The position numbers and the translations under genes are program-made. Source: G963676655 sp963676655 (GTDB taxonomy: Bacteria > Verrucomicrobiota > Lentisphaeria > Victivallales > Victivallaceae). From it: 64,000 nucleotides of DNA. The stretch is from positions 3,410,001 to 3,474,000 of the forward strand of contig CAXXKX010000003.1 of assembly GCA_963676655.2 (NCBI GenBank). Direction: 5' to 3'. A model generated the notes under the pieces. That model ran no database searches, had not been told where the DNA came from, and saw only the letters and a program-made list of their open reading frames with translations. Below are positions 42,545-51,788 of this stretch, one piece after another; within the stretch, counting starts at the first letter, position 1, and every line of letters starts with the position of its first letter.

Positions 42545-44824
42545 TTACCTTGTTTCCTCTTTTTCTTCCAACGCCTGCAGGCGTTCCCGGGCAATCTGAT
42601 TATCCGGAAATATCCTGAGAAGAGTTTTACAATAGCTGGTTTGCTGGTATATTTCACCTTCATCTTGCAACTCTTTAATAATATTTTCAACTGATTTTCG
42701 CCATATTTCCAGAGCCCTTGGAGATGCGTTTTTGTTTCTTACCAGGTAATAGAGCACGGTTTCAGCCTCTTTATAGTCTTTATTATCGAACAGTCTGGCG
42801 GCATAACATTCCCGTACGATTGGAGAATTGGGATTCAGGCTATAGGCCAATTTGCCCAGGTTCAAGGCTTTTTTGATTTCTTTTTTATTGCCGTTCTTAG
42901 TGCCTGAAGCCGCGTAAAGTTCGGAGAGATTAGCCATGATCAGAATATCTTTTGGATAAATTTTGAGCAGTTGTTCATAAATTTCAATGGCTTGTTCGTT
43001 AAAGTTTGCTGCTCCGAATAATTGCGCTGTCCTGAAAAGGATATCAGTATTGATGGGAGTTTGAGTGGCAGATGCCAGGTTTTTTGCTATTTTTGTTAAG
43101 AGCACTGACATTTCTTTCCGGTTTTGCTCCAAATTTGCGACCTCTGCCTTAACCAGCAGCGCTGCTATCCTCAAATCCGGTTCCGGCTTATCAGAGAGGA
43201 ATAAGGCCAGTTCATTCATTGCGTTTATTTGCTTATAACGAGCGCAAAATCCCAGATATATCATCAGTAGCCTTGAGTCAGCAGGGTTTTTATAGTAGAG
43301 AGATCTGCAGGCTTGTACCGCGGTTTTGATTTGTCCGTCGGCTTCCAACAACGAAACCTCCTGTAGTTGAGCTTTGATGTTGTCCGGTTCAAGTGACAAC
43401 AGTTTTTTCACGTATTGCAACGCGGGCTTCAGCTTTCCTTTGCTTTTATTGAAGTCGGAAGCTAACAATAAGAGGTCCGGATTGTTGGGGGACTTCTTTA
43501 GCGCCTTTTCAAGATTATATTCCGACAATGAACCTTTTTGAAATAAATCAGTAATAATCGCACGTTCAAATACCGGAGCATTCCCTTTCCTGTATTGTAC
43601 CAGACTTGCTATTCTGGCCGCCGCTGCAACATCATTTTCTTCCAGTAGTTTGCTGACGAATGCTTTTAATAATTGAACGTAATCAGGTAATATCTTTCCA
43701 TCTGCCCCAGCATAAGAATATTTTTCCAGTAAACTGGTCGCTACACTGACGTTATGAGTATTTACCGCATTATACAGCATCAGCATCTGTGATATTGGAG
43801 TGTTAGGCAAATAGTTATCAAGGGCGTTGAGTTTAATCCTGAGTTCAGAATGGTTATTTTCCAGAAAGGCGGTCAGGGCATCAAGATAATATCCGGCCAT
43901 TATATCTAGGCGTTGACCAATCCGATATTTTTTTGCCAGTGATTTTAGTTCATGCAATGACTTTGTTGAGGCCAGGGCCTCACCATAGCATATTGCATCC
44001 GCCGGGGATAATCGGAATTTTATTTTGTGGAAAAACTTGACGCTTTCAGCCGGTTGCCCCAGTAAATAATATAATTTTGCCAGATACAAGGTGCCGTTTT
44101 CTGGATAAATAGCTATACTTTTTTTTAAATATTCCACTGCTTCTTCCGGCTTTTTTATTTTAACGCTGTAATTAGCCAGAGCCATAAGAGAATAGAATGC
44201 GACTGGCGCTTCTTTGGATGTTGACAGCGCCTTCAATTCCGAAATATCTTCAGGCGTTAGTGACTCGGTCATCTCCAGTTTTACAAGTTTGCCAAGAGGG
44301 GTATTCAAACTGTTACTGTTCTTTAGTTGTTTAAGATCCCCAGCTGCCTCACCCATCTTGTGCAGTTGTGCGTCAGCAAAGGCCAGAAGAAGAATATGGC
44401 GCTCGGACTCCAGCGGTTGCATATTTGACAATTCACGTTTCAGTAAGTCAAAATTCCCGCCTTGTAGAAATGCAGCGAGCATATTATCGACATATTCGGA
44501 TTTAAATGCATTGAGCCTGGCCGCCCTTGACCATGACATTCCGGCTGCGCCCCATGCTCCGAGTTCCTCGTACACAGTAGCAAGTTTGGTGAGCGCCCCT
44601 TCATTATTTGGATCATCATGCAAACACTTTATAAGTAACGATTCAGCTAATTTCAAATTGTTATTATCATAAGCTGTAACAGCGGCATTGTAATTACGAA
44701 CTTTGTTATAATTTTGAATCATCAAAAACAAAATAGCTGTCACTCCCGCTGTGACTACTGCCAGCAGAAGCGCTATAAGCATGATTTTCAGTTTCGATCT
44801 ATTTTGACTGATATCAATCACCAT
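42545..44824 (-). CDS. Large TPR-repeat membrane-anchored protein of the exosortase locus
   Basis: The 759-residue protein has an N-terminal membrane helix (about 14-38) and a long array of TPR-type helical repeats, for example YNAAVTAYDNNNLKLAESL, AVEYLKKSIAIYPENGTLYLA and AIEIYEQLLKIYPKDILIMA. It resembles the TPR proteins (PrsT-like) encoded with exosortases. The ATG at 44824 follows GGGAGA by 7 bases and is preferred to a start 33 bases upstream. It is the first gene of the exosortase unit and ends about 60 bases before the exosortase start. Confidence 0.8.
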   Translation of the reverse strand: MVIDISQNRSKLKIMLIALLLAVVTAGVTAILFLMIQNYNKVRNYNAAVTAYDNNNLKLAESLLIKCLHDDPNNEGALTKLATVYEELGAWGAAGMSWSRAARLNAFKSEYVDNMLAAFLQGGNFDLLKRELSNMQPLESERHILLLAFADAQLHKMGEAAGDLKQLKNSNSLNTPLGKLVKLEMTESLTPEDISELKALSTSKEAPVAFYSLMALANYSVKIKKPEEAVEYLKKSIAIYPENGTLYLAKLYYLLGQPAESVKFFHKIKFRLSPADAICYGEALASTKSLHELKSLAKKYRIGQRLDIMAGYYLDALTAFLENNHSELRIKLNALDNYLPNTPISQMLMLYNAVNTHNVSVATSLLEKYSYAGADGKILPDYVQLLKAFVSKLLEENDVAAAARIASLVQYRKGNAPVFERAIITDLFQKGSLSEYNLEKALKKSPNNPDLLLLASDFNKSKGKLKPALQYVKKLLSLEPDNIKAQLQEVSLLEADGQIKTAVQACRSLYYKNPADSRLLMIYLGFCARYKQINAMNELALFLSDKPEPDLRIAALLVKAEVANLEQNRKEMSVLLTKIAKNLASATQTPINTDILFRTAQLFGAANFNEQAIEIYEQLLKIYPKDILIMANLSELYAASGTKNGNKKEIKKALNLGKLAYSLNPNSPIVRECYAARLFDNKDYKEAETVLYYLVRNKNASPRALEIWRKSVENIIKELQDEGEIYQQTSYCKTLLRIFPDNQIARERLQALEEKEETR

Positions 44825-45352
44825 GAGTTTTCTCCCGAAATACTGCCCGTTAAACATTTTTTTTCGACAAAGATGCTAAATTTCCCCTTGCATGTTTTGC
44901 GGAATTCAAAAATGATATCATATACCATTACCGCTAAATACAATATCTTATTACAATAAGTTAAAAAATTTTTTTTTCAAGCAACGAACAGGTATATCAT
45001 TTTAAACTTAATTTTTCAACTGTCATAAACTTTATTATTTTGCTAAACAGATTATGACCATTTCACATTCAGATGAATATGGCATTGTCTATTGTAATTC
45101 AGTCTTTTTTCGAGGATAAATATACATTTGAATCACTGGAAAATGAATTTATTTGAAGACTTAGGGGTTGGTCATTAATTCCTGGAGGGCGAAACTCCGT
45201 TGAGCCGGACATGCCGCGCAGACGGGCTGCTCGTGTGACACTCACCCTTGTACATTCGTCTTGAAATGATGTATGATTTGCCTTGAGAAAATACTGGGAT
45301 TACTTGTCTATTTGTCTATTTGATTTTTTTCTTTGTTTTTTTATTTGAGTTG
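44825..45352. other. Divergent intergenic region between TPR and GntR-SBP genes
   Basis: The left part should carry the TPR-gene promoter on the minus strand; no strong pair was found. A GC-rich imperfect palindrome at 45183-45250 stands out in AT-rich DNA. TACTTGTCTATTTGTCTATTTG-like repeats (TTGTCTATT twice) lie at about 45303-45320, just upstream of the regulator promoter. Confidence 0.5.
45183..45250. repeat. GC-rich imperfect palindrome, REP-like
   Basis: The arms GGAGGGCGAAACTCCGTTGA and, inverted on the right, the region to 45250 (ending CTCACCC) are partly complementary around a GC-rich centre (ACATGCCGCGCAGACGG). Isolated GC-rich palindromes in AT-rich spacers fit REP-type elements mobilised by RAYT enzymes, of which two relatives are encoded here. 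The pairing is weak enough that this is tentative. Confidence 0.35.
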
Positions 45353-45381
45353 TTGACAAGGTTAGTATTTTGTTGTATAAT
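45353..45381 (+). promoter_or_regulatory. Consensus sigma-70 promoter of the GntR-SBP regulator
   Basis: TTGACA at 45353-45358 and TATAAT at 45376-45381 are perfect consensus boxes with the ideal 17-base spacing. The start would be near 45388, only about 12 bases from the ATG at 45400. Confidence 0.9.
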
Positions 45382-45385
45382 AAAA

Positions 45386-45398
45386 CTGACCTAGTCAG
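45386..45398. promoter_or_regulatory. Putative GntR operator at the transcription start
   Basis: CTGAC-CTA-GTCAG is a perfect inverted repeat overlapping the predicted start site. It is well placed for autorepression by the GntR-type product of this gene. Confidence 0.6.
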
Positions 45399-45399
45399 A

Positions 45400-46770
45400 A
45401 TGGAATTCATAAGAAAAATGCAAAAGAATCAAACAAGTAAAGCGTCGTTGGTAAAAAATCATATTCTTGACGCGATGGAGAGCGGCGAATATGCTAATGG
45501 GAAACGTCTGCCCGGAGCGAAAAAAATGGCTGCAGAGCTGAATGTTTCGCAGGCGGTTGTCCAGAGTGTCTTGGATTCCTTGGTGTGCGAAGGTGTTTTA
45601 TTCGCTGTCCCGCGCGGAGGTTCATATGTTCACCCTAATTGGCGGGAGCGGATTCTGCAGACGAACTTGACGGCGTTTATGACTGATCGCCCATGGTTCG
45701 ATACTTTACAAAAAATACTAAAAGATAAAACTCCGGATTTGCATTTGACGGGTGAATTTAAGGAAAGCGTTTTTGAGATTCGCACCACGACATACGTTCA
45801 GGCTCATCATGACGAATATATGGATTTGGCTAATTTATTCGATGAGTGTTTTTCCGACAAGAGCGATATCGAACTGAAGCCTTTTGAGTCATTTTACTTT
45901 AATGCCAAGTTGGTGGGGATTCCTTTTATGTACTCGCCCCGGGTGATGTTCTACAACCCTGAAATACTGGCTGAAAATGGTTGCCCGGAACCGGATTCCG
46001 ACTGGACCTGGGATGATTTTATCGCGATTATCATGCAATTGCGGGACAATGTTGAACCGGCGAAGATAATCTATTGGGCACCGGATCTTTATTATTGGAT
46101 GACGATTGTAGCCCGCAATGGCGGCTGTTTGTTCAATCCGCATCTTGCAGATCCGGTCCGTATTGACAGTGAAGATACTATTCGCGGACTTGAAAAGGTT
46201 CAATCTCTTGGTCAGTTGATAAATCGAAATGTGGAAAAGGATAATTCCCGCAGCTTCTGGAAAGAAGGCTCTGTCGCATTCCATATTGGAGGTCGCGATC
46301 GTGTTCCTTTGATTGAAAAATACGGCTTATGTAACTGGAAAGTTGTACCGCTACCCTTGATTATTGAGGGGCTTGATACAACAATGCAGATAACGGAACT
46401 TTTATGCGTCAGGAAAAATTGTACTAATCTTGATAACGCGAAAAAACTGATCCGGATCATTTTATCCCATGAGTTTCAAAACAGTCTTGCCAGCTTCCAA
46501 TATGGTATTCCGATCAGACGCTCATCCGCAGAAAAGTCGCTTGATGAGAATGATTCGCGTAATGCCGTATTTATTTCCGAAGCGGCAAAAGTTAAGCGTG
46601 AATATAACTTGAATTCCCCTGAAGTTCATAATCTGGTCAGTGAGGGTATTGAAATATGTCTTCGCTCTGATGCCGATATCAAATCGGCGGTTAGTCAGTT
46701 GGCCAATGTGGTAAGAACTTATGTTGCTATAAAAAATAAAACATGGAATGTTAACTGCAACCATAAATAA
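45400..46770 (+). CDS. GntR-type regulator fused to a solute-binding-protein domain
   Basis: The 456-residue protein has a GntR winged-helix domain (about 10-85; LPGAKKMAAELNVSQAVVQSVLDSL) and an extracellular-solute-binding-protein-type domain (about 90-440) with MFYNPEILAENGCPEP, DWTWDDFIAIIMQL and FHIGGRDRV, but no signal peptide. The SBP domain would serve as a cytoplasmic sugar sensor. The ATG at 45400 is chosen because an upstream start at 45370 lies between the promoter boxes and could not be transcribed. The leader is short and has no clear ribosome-binding site. It is 21 bases from the pseudopilin gene and probably controls it and the pectin-active genes beyond. Confidence 0.85.
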   Translation: MEFIRKMQKNQTSKASLVKNHILDAMESGEYANGKRLPGAKKMAAELNVSQAVVQSVLDSLVCEGVLFAVPRGGSYVHPNWRERILQTNLTAFMTDRPWFDTLQKILKDKTPDLHLTGEFKESVFEIRTTTYVQAHHDEYMDLANLFDECFSDKSDIELKPFESFYFNAKLVGIPFMYSPRVMFYNPEILAENGCPEPDSDWTWDDFIAIIMQLRDNVEPAKIIYWAPDLYYWMTIVARNGGCLFNPHLADPVRIDSEDTIRGLEKVQSLGQLINRNVEKDNSRSFWKEGSVAFHIGGRDRVPLIEKYGLCNWKVVPLPLIIEGLDTTMQITELLCVRKNCTNLDNAKKLIRIILSHEFQNSLASFQYGIPIRRSSAEKSLDENDSRNAVFISEAAKVKREYNLNSPEVHNLVSEGIEICLRSDADIKSAVSQLANVVRTYVAIKNKTWNVNCNHK

Positions 46771-46791
46771 TAAACAGAAAGGACGGTTATT

Positions 46792-47520
46792 ATGTTTAAG
46801 TCTTTTACCCGTAAACAATCTGAGTTCACATTGATCGAACTCCTCGTTGTGATCGCGATTATCGCCATTCTGGCTTCAATGCTCTTGCCGGCGTTGAATC
46901 AGGCCCGTTCAAAAGCACATGCTATTAACTGCATCAACAATTTTAAGCAGATAGGAATGGCTGAAGCTCAATACATCAATGACTATGATGGTTATGCTTC
47001 TGCAAGTCGGATAAAAATAGGTTCAATATATTATTATTGGATTGCTGCTTATCATGATCAGTATCTAAAAAATAAAAATATCCTTCTCTGTCCATCAGAA
47101 AAAAATGGAAAGCAGGCAATAAGTTTTTTTGAATCGGGAATATCTTCAACCAGCACTTCAACCGGTTACACCAACTATGCAAAAAATTTACGGGCAGTAC
47201 AACATTTTGGCGCTCAACATGATTCTTATCCGAAAATTTCAAAGTTCCAACATACTTCAAAGACATTGTCCGCAGGAGATTTTGACCATGAGTCCGGTTC
47301 ATTCGGTTTTGCAATTGCTCACAGCAGTGTTGGAATTTTAACGTATGGCACGATCAAATACCGTCATTCAAATGATTCAGCCAGTGTTTTATATTATGAT
47401 GGACATGCCGGATCATTTAAAATGACCTTGGGAGAGATGTATAATCCGAAAGATTCATTCGGGTCCAAAGCGGAGAATATATTCTGGTACGGAACTCCCA
47501 ACGGATATAATTTTTGGTAA
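46792..47520 (+). CDS. Pseudopilin-like secreted protein (type II prepilin N-terminus)
   Basis: The 242-residue protein begins with a short basic leader and SEFTLIELLVVIAIIAILAS, a class III prepilin signal cleaved and methylated by PilD-type peptidases, with the conserved glutamate at position five of the mature protein. The body includes an LCPSEK cysteine motif and a late DSASVLYYDGHAG, the H-X9-DG-like segment of the family abundant in Lentisphaerota and Planctomycetota. A GAAAGGAC site precedes the ATG. It follows a carbohydrate regulator directly. Role beyond type II secretion-type surface display is unknown. Confidence 0.85.
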   Translation: MFKSFTRKQSEFTLIELLVVIAIIAILASMLLPALNQARSKAHAINCINNFKQIGMAEAQYINDYDGYASASRIKIGSIYYYWIAAYHDQYLKNKNILLCPSEKNGKQAISFFESGISSTSTSTGYTNYAKNLRAVQHFGAQHDSYPKISKFQHTSKTLSAGDFDHESGSFGFAIAHSSVGILTYGTIKYRHSNDSASVLYYDGHAGSFKMTLGEMYNPKDSFGSKAENIFWYGTPNGYNFW

Positions 47521-47580
47521 AATAAATTTGCGGCGTAATAATCCTGGCCGTTATTCATAATAAACAGTTGTTTTTCTTAA

Positions 47581-47610
47581 TTGACCACAGCGAATTTTGT
47601 GCAATATTAA
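47581..47610 (+). promoter_or_regulatory. Possible internal promoter before the secreted module gene
   Basis: TTGACC at 47581-47586 and TATTAA at 47605-47610 are 18 bases apart in a 120-base gap. The boxes are moderate, so this is a weak prediction. Confidence 0.4.
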
Positions 47611-47640
47611 ATAAGACACGAAACTATATTGGAGAGAGAT

Positions 47641-48126
47641 ATGAGAAAAATTGCACTGACAATCGCTTTAACCGCTGCCGGAACACTTGCTTTTTGTGAT
47701 GAGATTCTTGATGACTTCAGCCAGAAAGGCTGGTCTCTGTACAAAAGCACTCCGGGAAAAATGACTATTAAAAAGAACCAGCTTCAACTTGAGGATAAAG
47801 TTGATAAGACTGGCTGGGTCACGGTTGGCAAGAATTTTACTGTTGATCTTGATAAAACTCCGCTGCTTGTGGTTAAAGTTGCGTCTCTGACAAAAGGCGG
47901 TGAAGCAAAACTGATACGTCCAAAACCTTATGCAAAGAAAAAACTGCTGGATATGAAGAAACCAGGCGTATATAAAGTGGATATTCCAAAAGCTAGTGGC
48001 TGGAAAGGCAAAGTTAAGCTTCACCTGGCATTATATTCTATTGGTGATGGTAGTAAGATTACCTATGAATATGTTAAATTTACCGATAAATTGACGCCGC
48101 AAGAGCAAAAAGCATTAGCTAAATAA
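47641..48126 (+). CDS. Secreted single-domain protein, homologous to the beta-helix protein's N-terminal module
   Basis: The 161-residue protein starts with a signal peptide (MRKIALTIALTAAGTLAFC) and is one module that aligns with residues 20-165 of the beta-helix protein at 48946: DDFSQKGWSLYKSTPGKM against DDFSKEDWKRYKNTPGSL, then GWVTVGKNFTVD against GWVTVSKTFDVD, KTPLLVV and a closing FTDKLTPQE. The pattern suggests a jelly-roll carbohydrate-binding domain. ATG chosen with GGAGAG just upstream. Function otherwise unknown. Confidence 0.75.
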   Translation: MRKIALTIALTAAGTLAFCDEILDDFSQKGWSLYKSTPGKMTIKKNQLQLEDKVDKTGWVTVGKNFTVDLDKTPLLVVKVASLTKGGEAKLIRPKPYAKKKLLDMKKPGVYKVDIPKASGWKGKVKLHLALYSIGDGSKITYEYVKFTDKLTPQEQKALAK

Positions 48127-48150
48127 GCCATAATAATAGAAGGAACAAAT

Positions 48151-48879
48151 ATGAAAAAAACGATACTGGTCGCCGCGTCGGCAATTGCTGCCGGAACCCT
48201 CTGCGCTGAACCGACAATTTGGATTATTGGTGATTCAACCGTGGCCAATTACGGGAAATCACGTTATCCGCAAAATGGTTGGGGACAGCAGCTCGATTTT
48301 TATTGCAAACCCAATGTAAAAGTTGATAACCGTGCCGTCGGTGGTCGCAGCACCAAGAGTTTTATCGATGAAAAGCGTTGGGACAAGATGCTGCCAGTCA
48401 TGAAAAAAGGGGATTTCCTGTTTATTCAGTTTGGACACAACGATATGAAGAAAAACAAGCCGACGGTCTATGCTCCGGCCGATTCTTTATACCAGGAACT
48501 TTTAAAGAAGTTTATAAATGAAGCCAAAGCAAAAGGAACGAGTACTATCCTGGTGACTTCTGTCTGTCGTCGGGTTTACAAGAATGGTAAACTGTACAAG
48601 TCCCTGGGGAAATATCCTGATGCCATGCGTAAAGTCGCCAAAGAAACTAATACGCCGTTAATTGATTTGAATAACATCAGTCGGGCAAAATTTACCGCCC
48701 TTGGAGAAGAAGGCACTAAAAAAGTTTTTCTGCATTTGCCGAAAGGTAAATATAAAAGATATCCGGATGGCAAAGTGGACAATTCCCACTTCCAGGAATC
48801 CGGTGCCAGATTGATTGCCGGTTGGATAGTCGCAGACGCTAAAAAACAGAATTTGCCGGTGGCGAAGCTTTTTAAATAA
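48151..48879 (+). CDS. Secreted SGNH esterase, rhamnogalacturonan acetylesterase-like
   Basis: The 242-residue exported enzyme has a signal peptide and the SGNH blocks: nucleophile S29 in IIGDSTVANYG, the oxyanion glycine in AVGGRSTKSF, N97 in FGHNDMKKN and the D210/H213 pair in VDNSHFQESG. This matches CE12-type rhamnogalacturonan acetylesterases, which remove acetyl groups from the pectin backbone. It lies between the single-module protein and the beta-helix protein and probably works with them on pectin. Confidence 0.88.
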   Translation: MKKTILVAASAIAAGTLCAEPTIWIIGDSTVANYGKSRYPQNGWGQQLDFYCKPNVKVDNRAVGGRSTKSFIDEKRWDKMLPVMKKGDFLFIQFGHNDMKKNKPTVYAPADSLYQELLKKFINEAKAKGTSTILVTSVCRRVYKNGKLYKSLGKYPDAMRKVAKETNTPLIDLNNISRAKFTALGEEGTKKVFLHLPKGKYKRYPDGKVDNSHFQESGARLIAGWIVADAKKQNLPVAKLFK

Positions 48880-48945
48880 TTTGCCGTTCGCATTTATTAA
48901 ACGGCTTATCAAAATATATCATCTTCTTAAATTAAGGAAAATCTT

Positions 48946-51690
48946 ATGAAGCTTATTCTTGCTTTCATTGCGGCGTTGGTCCTTGGACAACCGGTCTTTA
49001 GCGCCGGGATAAATGACGACTTCAGTAAAGAGGACTGGAAACGGTATAAGAATACCCCAGGTTCCTTGAGCATGCAAAAAAATAAAATGATTTTGAGGGA
49101 CGCCGCGGGCAATCCCGGTTGGGTGACCGTGTCAAAAACTTTTGACGTGGATACCGCCAAGACTCCGCTGCTGGTTATCAATGTTACGAATTTGAGTCGA
49201 AAAGGCCAGGTAAAGCTCATTATAAAAAATCCTTACATGAAAAAACCGGTTTTAAGAATTGAAAAACCGGGAATCTATCATGTGGACCTGGTTAAAGCCT
49301 GCAAGATTAAAGGACAGAAGAAAATTGAAGTTGCGCTTTACGCGATTGGAGAGGGGGGCGTGATCCAGTTTTCCTATGTCAGGTTTGGAGATAAACTGAC
49401 AGATAAGGAGTTGGCCGCGATTAAGGCATCGCACAAGCCGCCTAAGGACCGGAAGCCGTTTGAGCTGGTTCCATTATTTAATACTTGCAGTTATTATTAT
49501 GTTACACCGCAGCTTAAAGATATAAGTATATATTGGCGGACAAAAGCAGGGGAATGGCAAAAGGCCCTGGCTCCGGTCTGGATCAGCGAAGAGCAGATGT
49601 ATCGCGGCAGTATTGTAAATCTTCAGGAAAATACTGAATATGAATTCAAAATTGTCAGCGGTGGTAAAACCCTGAAAACTGCTACGTTCAAGACTTGGAA
49701 CTCTATTGTTCCGGTTGGTAAAACTATTGTCCTGAATGAGAAAAATTTCAAAGGCAATCTGGTCATTACCGCCAAAGGAACTCCTGAAAGCTGGATCAAA
49801 TATGTTGCCGCGCCTGGGTTTGTGCTGAAAAATGACGGACAAAAACCGTTGATCGAACTTGACAAGGCCGAATATATATTGCTTGAAGGTTTGACCCTCA
49901 AAGGTGGTGCGTCCGATGCTATCGTTATCGAAAACTGCCGGGATATCCGGGTGGTTAATTGCGATCTTTCCGGTTGGGGCAGAATTGGAAAACAACGATT
50001 TGACAAAGACGGCAAATTTTATACGAAATCCGGGCAGACGATTAACAATGACGCTGGTATATACTTGGTGACGAGTAAAAATACAGTTGTCGAACGCTGC
50101 TATTTCCATGATCCGCGCAATTGCGCCAACTCATGGCTCTATTCGCATCCGGCCGGCCCGGAAGGAATGGTGATAAATAAACCTGTATCCACCGTTGTTC
50201 GCTATAATGACTTTATCGGCAGCGATCAGCATCGCTGGAACGATGCAGTCGAAGGTGCCGGTAACTTTCATAAAGACGGCGGTTTTAATCGTGACGCGGA
50301 TATCTACGGTAATATGATGACGATGGCCAATGATGACTGTATCGAAATTGATGGTGGTCAGCAGAATGTCCGGGTATTCCTCAATAAATTTGAAAACGCT
50401 TTGTGCGGCGTCAGTATCCAGGGCTGTATGTCTGGCCCATCATACTTGTTCCGTAATCTTACCACCAATATGGGCGATGAATTCGGAAAAGCCGGACAGC
50501 TTATTAAAACCTCATCCCACTATGCCGGTAAAGACGCGGTATCGTTTATTTTCAATAACACCATAACCGGGCAGGGACACAGCCTTCCGCTGCATCGTCT
50601 TTTCGTTATCGATGCCAGGAACAATATTTTTGCCGGTTCCGGCGGGGTAGGCGGACGCACGACCTGCAAAAAGGCAATCACCGATTATAATCTGGTTTCT
50701 GCCGAAAAAGAACGTTTTGAAAAACACGGGATTTTTGGTAAGTATCCCAAGTTTGAAAACGAAAAAGCCGGTTTGCTCAAGCCGGTAAAGTCATGTCCGA
50801 GTGTTGGCGCTGGAGTTGTCATTGATAACTTTACCGGCAAAGGCCAGGTTGATATCGGCGCGTTCCCGCAGAATGAAGATTTGGTTTTGCCATATCGTCC
50901 GATCCCGATAAAACTGGATAAATACCAGTTGAATTTTTCGGTAAAGAGCGGAAAGGTCCCGCCTGTTCAAACTGTGACCGCTTCTGTTGGCGGTAAAGAC
51001 TTTACCAGTTCTTATAAAATCCGGCAAAACAATGTTTTTAACTGGTTTACGGTTTCTCCCTGTTACGGAAAATTGACTTCTGGCGAAAAAGTGACATTTA
51101 CCGTTAAACTCGACCCGGCAAAGATGACCAAACGTTCGATTTACAGAGGCGTGTTCCTGGTTCGGTTGGCTAATGGCTATTCTCGTCCGGTTTCGATTTA
51201 CGCGACGACTGATTTTAAACAGGCGATCAAGCCGAACGATCAGAAAGCGTTTAAATTGTATTTGGAAATGGATAAACCAAATTCCGGTACTCCGTATAAA
51301 GTTGTAAAAGATCAGGATGCTTCTGAAGGAAAATGCGTTTATATTGACAAAACATCCGGCAGCAGCAAAACGAAGCCGGTTGAGTACAGTTTTGATATTC
51401 CAAAAAACGGTAGTTACGTGGTCATGATCCGGGTGAAATCAGAAGAGCCGGTTGTAAACAATCGTGCAATAATGTTTTCAATTGATGGCGCGGAACCGAA
51501 CCGGAATAAACTGGAAAGCCGTACTATCTGGACCTGGTGTTCTCTCTCCGATAAATATTCCTGGACTAGGAAATTGCGACCATTCAAACTAAAAAAAGGT
51601 AAACACTCAATCAAGATCATGCCCAGTGATTCGGTTTATGCGGATATGCTGGTGGTCACTGATAATCCTGGATTGTTTGAGCCTAAATAA
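48946..51690 (+). CDS. Secreted multidomain right-handed beta-helix protein, putative polysaccharide lyase
   Basis: The 914-residue protein has a signal peptide, an N-terminal module (about 20-165) shared with the 47641 product, a fibronectin III-like domain (about 175-250), a right-handed parallel beta-helix (about 270-620; for example IVIENCRDIRVVNCDLSGWG, then DDCIEIDGGQQNVRVFLNKF) and a C-terminal beta-sandwich (about 760-910) ending with ADMLVVTDNP. Beta-helix enzymes include pectate and chondroitin lyases and polygalacturonases; which one cannot be decided. AAGGAAAA precedes the ATG. Confidence 0.8.
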   Translation: MKLILAFIAALVLGQPVFSAGINDDFSKEDWKRYKNTPGSLSMQKNKMILRDAAGNPGWVTVSKTFDVDTAKTPLLVINVTNLSRKGQVKLIIKNPYMKKPVLRIEKPGIYHVDLVKACKIKGQKKIEVALYAIGEGGVIQFSYVRFGDKLTDKELAAIKASHKPPKDRKPFELVPLFNTCSYYYVTPQLKDISIYWRTKAGEWQKALAPVWISEEQMYRGSIVNLQENTEYEFKIVSGGKTLKTATFKTWNSIVPVGKTIVLNEKNFKGNLVITAKGTPESWIKYVAAPGFVLKNDGQKPLIELDKAEYILLEGLTLKGGASDAIVIENCRDIRVVNCDLSGWGRIGKQRFDKDGKFYTKSGQTINNDAGIYLVTSKNTVVERCYFHDPRNCANSWLYSHPAGPEGMVINKPVSTVVRYNDFIGSDQHRWNDAVEGAGNFHKDGGFNRDADIYGNMMTMANDDCIEIDGGQQNVRVFLNKFENALCGVSIQGCMSGPSYLFRNLTTNMGDEFGKAGQLIKTSSHYAGKDAVSFIFNNTITGQGHSLPLHRLFVIDARNNIFAGSGGVGGRTTCKKAITDYNLVSAEKERFEKHGIFGKYPKFENEKAGLLKPVKSCPSVGAGVVIDNFTGKGQVDIGAFPQNEDLVLPYRPIPIKLDKYQLNFSVKSGKVPPVQTVTASVGGKDFTSSYKIRQNNVFNWFTVSPCYGKLTSGEKVTFTVKLDPAKMTKRSIYRGVFLVRLANGYSRPVSIYATTDFKQAIKPNDQKAFKLYLEMDKPNSGTPYKVVKDQDASEGKCVYIDKTSGSSKTKPVEYSFDIPKNGSYVVMIRVKSEEPVVNNRAIMFSIDGAEPNRNKLESRTIWTWCSLSDKYSWTRKLRPFKLKKGKHSIKIMPSDSVYADMLVVTDNPGLFEPK

Positions 51691-51696
51691 AGCTCT

Positions 51697-51731
51697 AAAA
51701 ACGTGAGGGATTTGTCCCTCGCGTTTTTTTA
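51697..51731 (+). terminator. Rho-independent terminator after the beta-helix gene
   Basis: ACGTGAGGGA and TCCCTCGCGT form a 10-bp stem with one G-U pair around TTTG, followed by T7. It ends the pectin unit. Confidence 0.92.
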
Positions 51732-51788
51732 ATTACAATGACAAAAGGGCTTATCGATTCCCGAAAAAGATTTTTTCCCCATTGATCA

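Noticed and set aside
45370..45399. Upstream TTG start for the GntR-SBP gene
   Set aside because: It lies before the predicted transcription start of a perfect consensus promoter.
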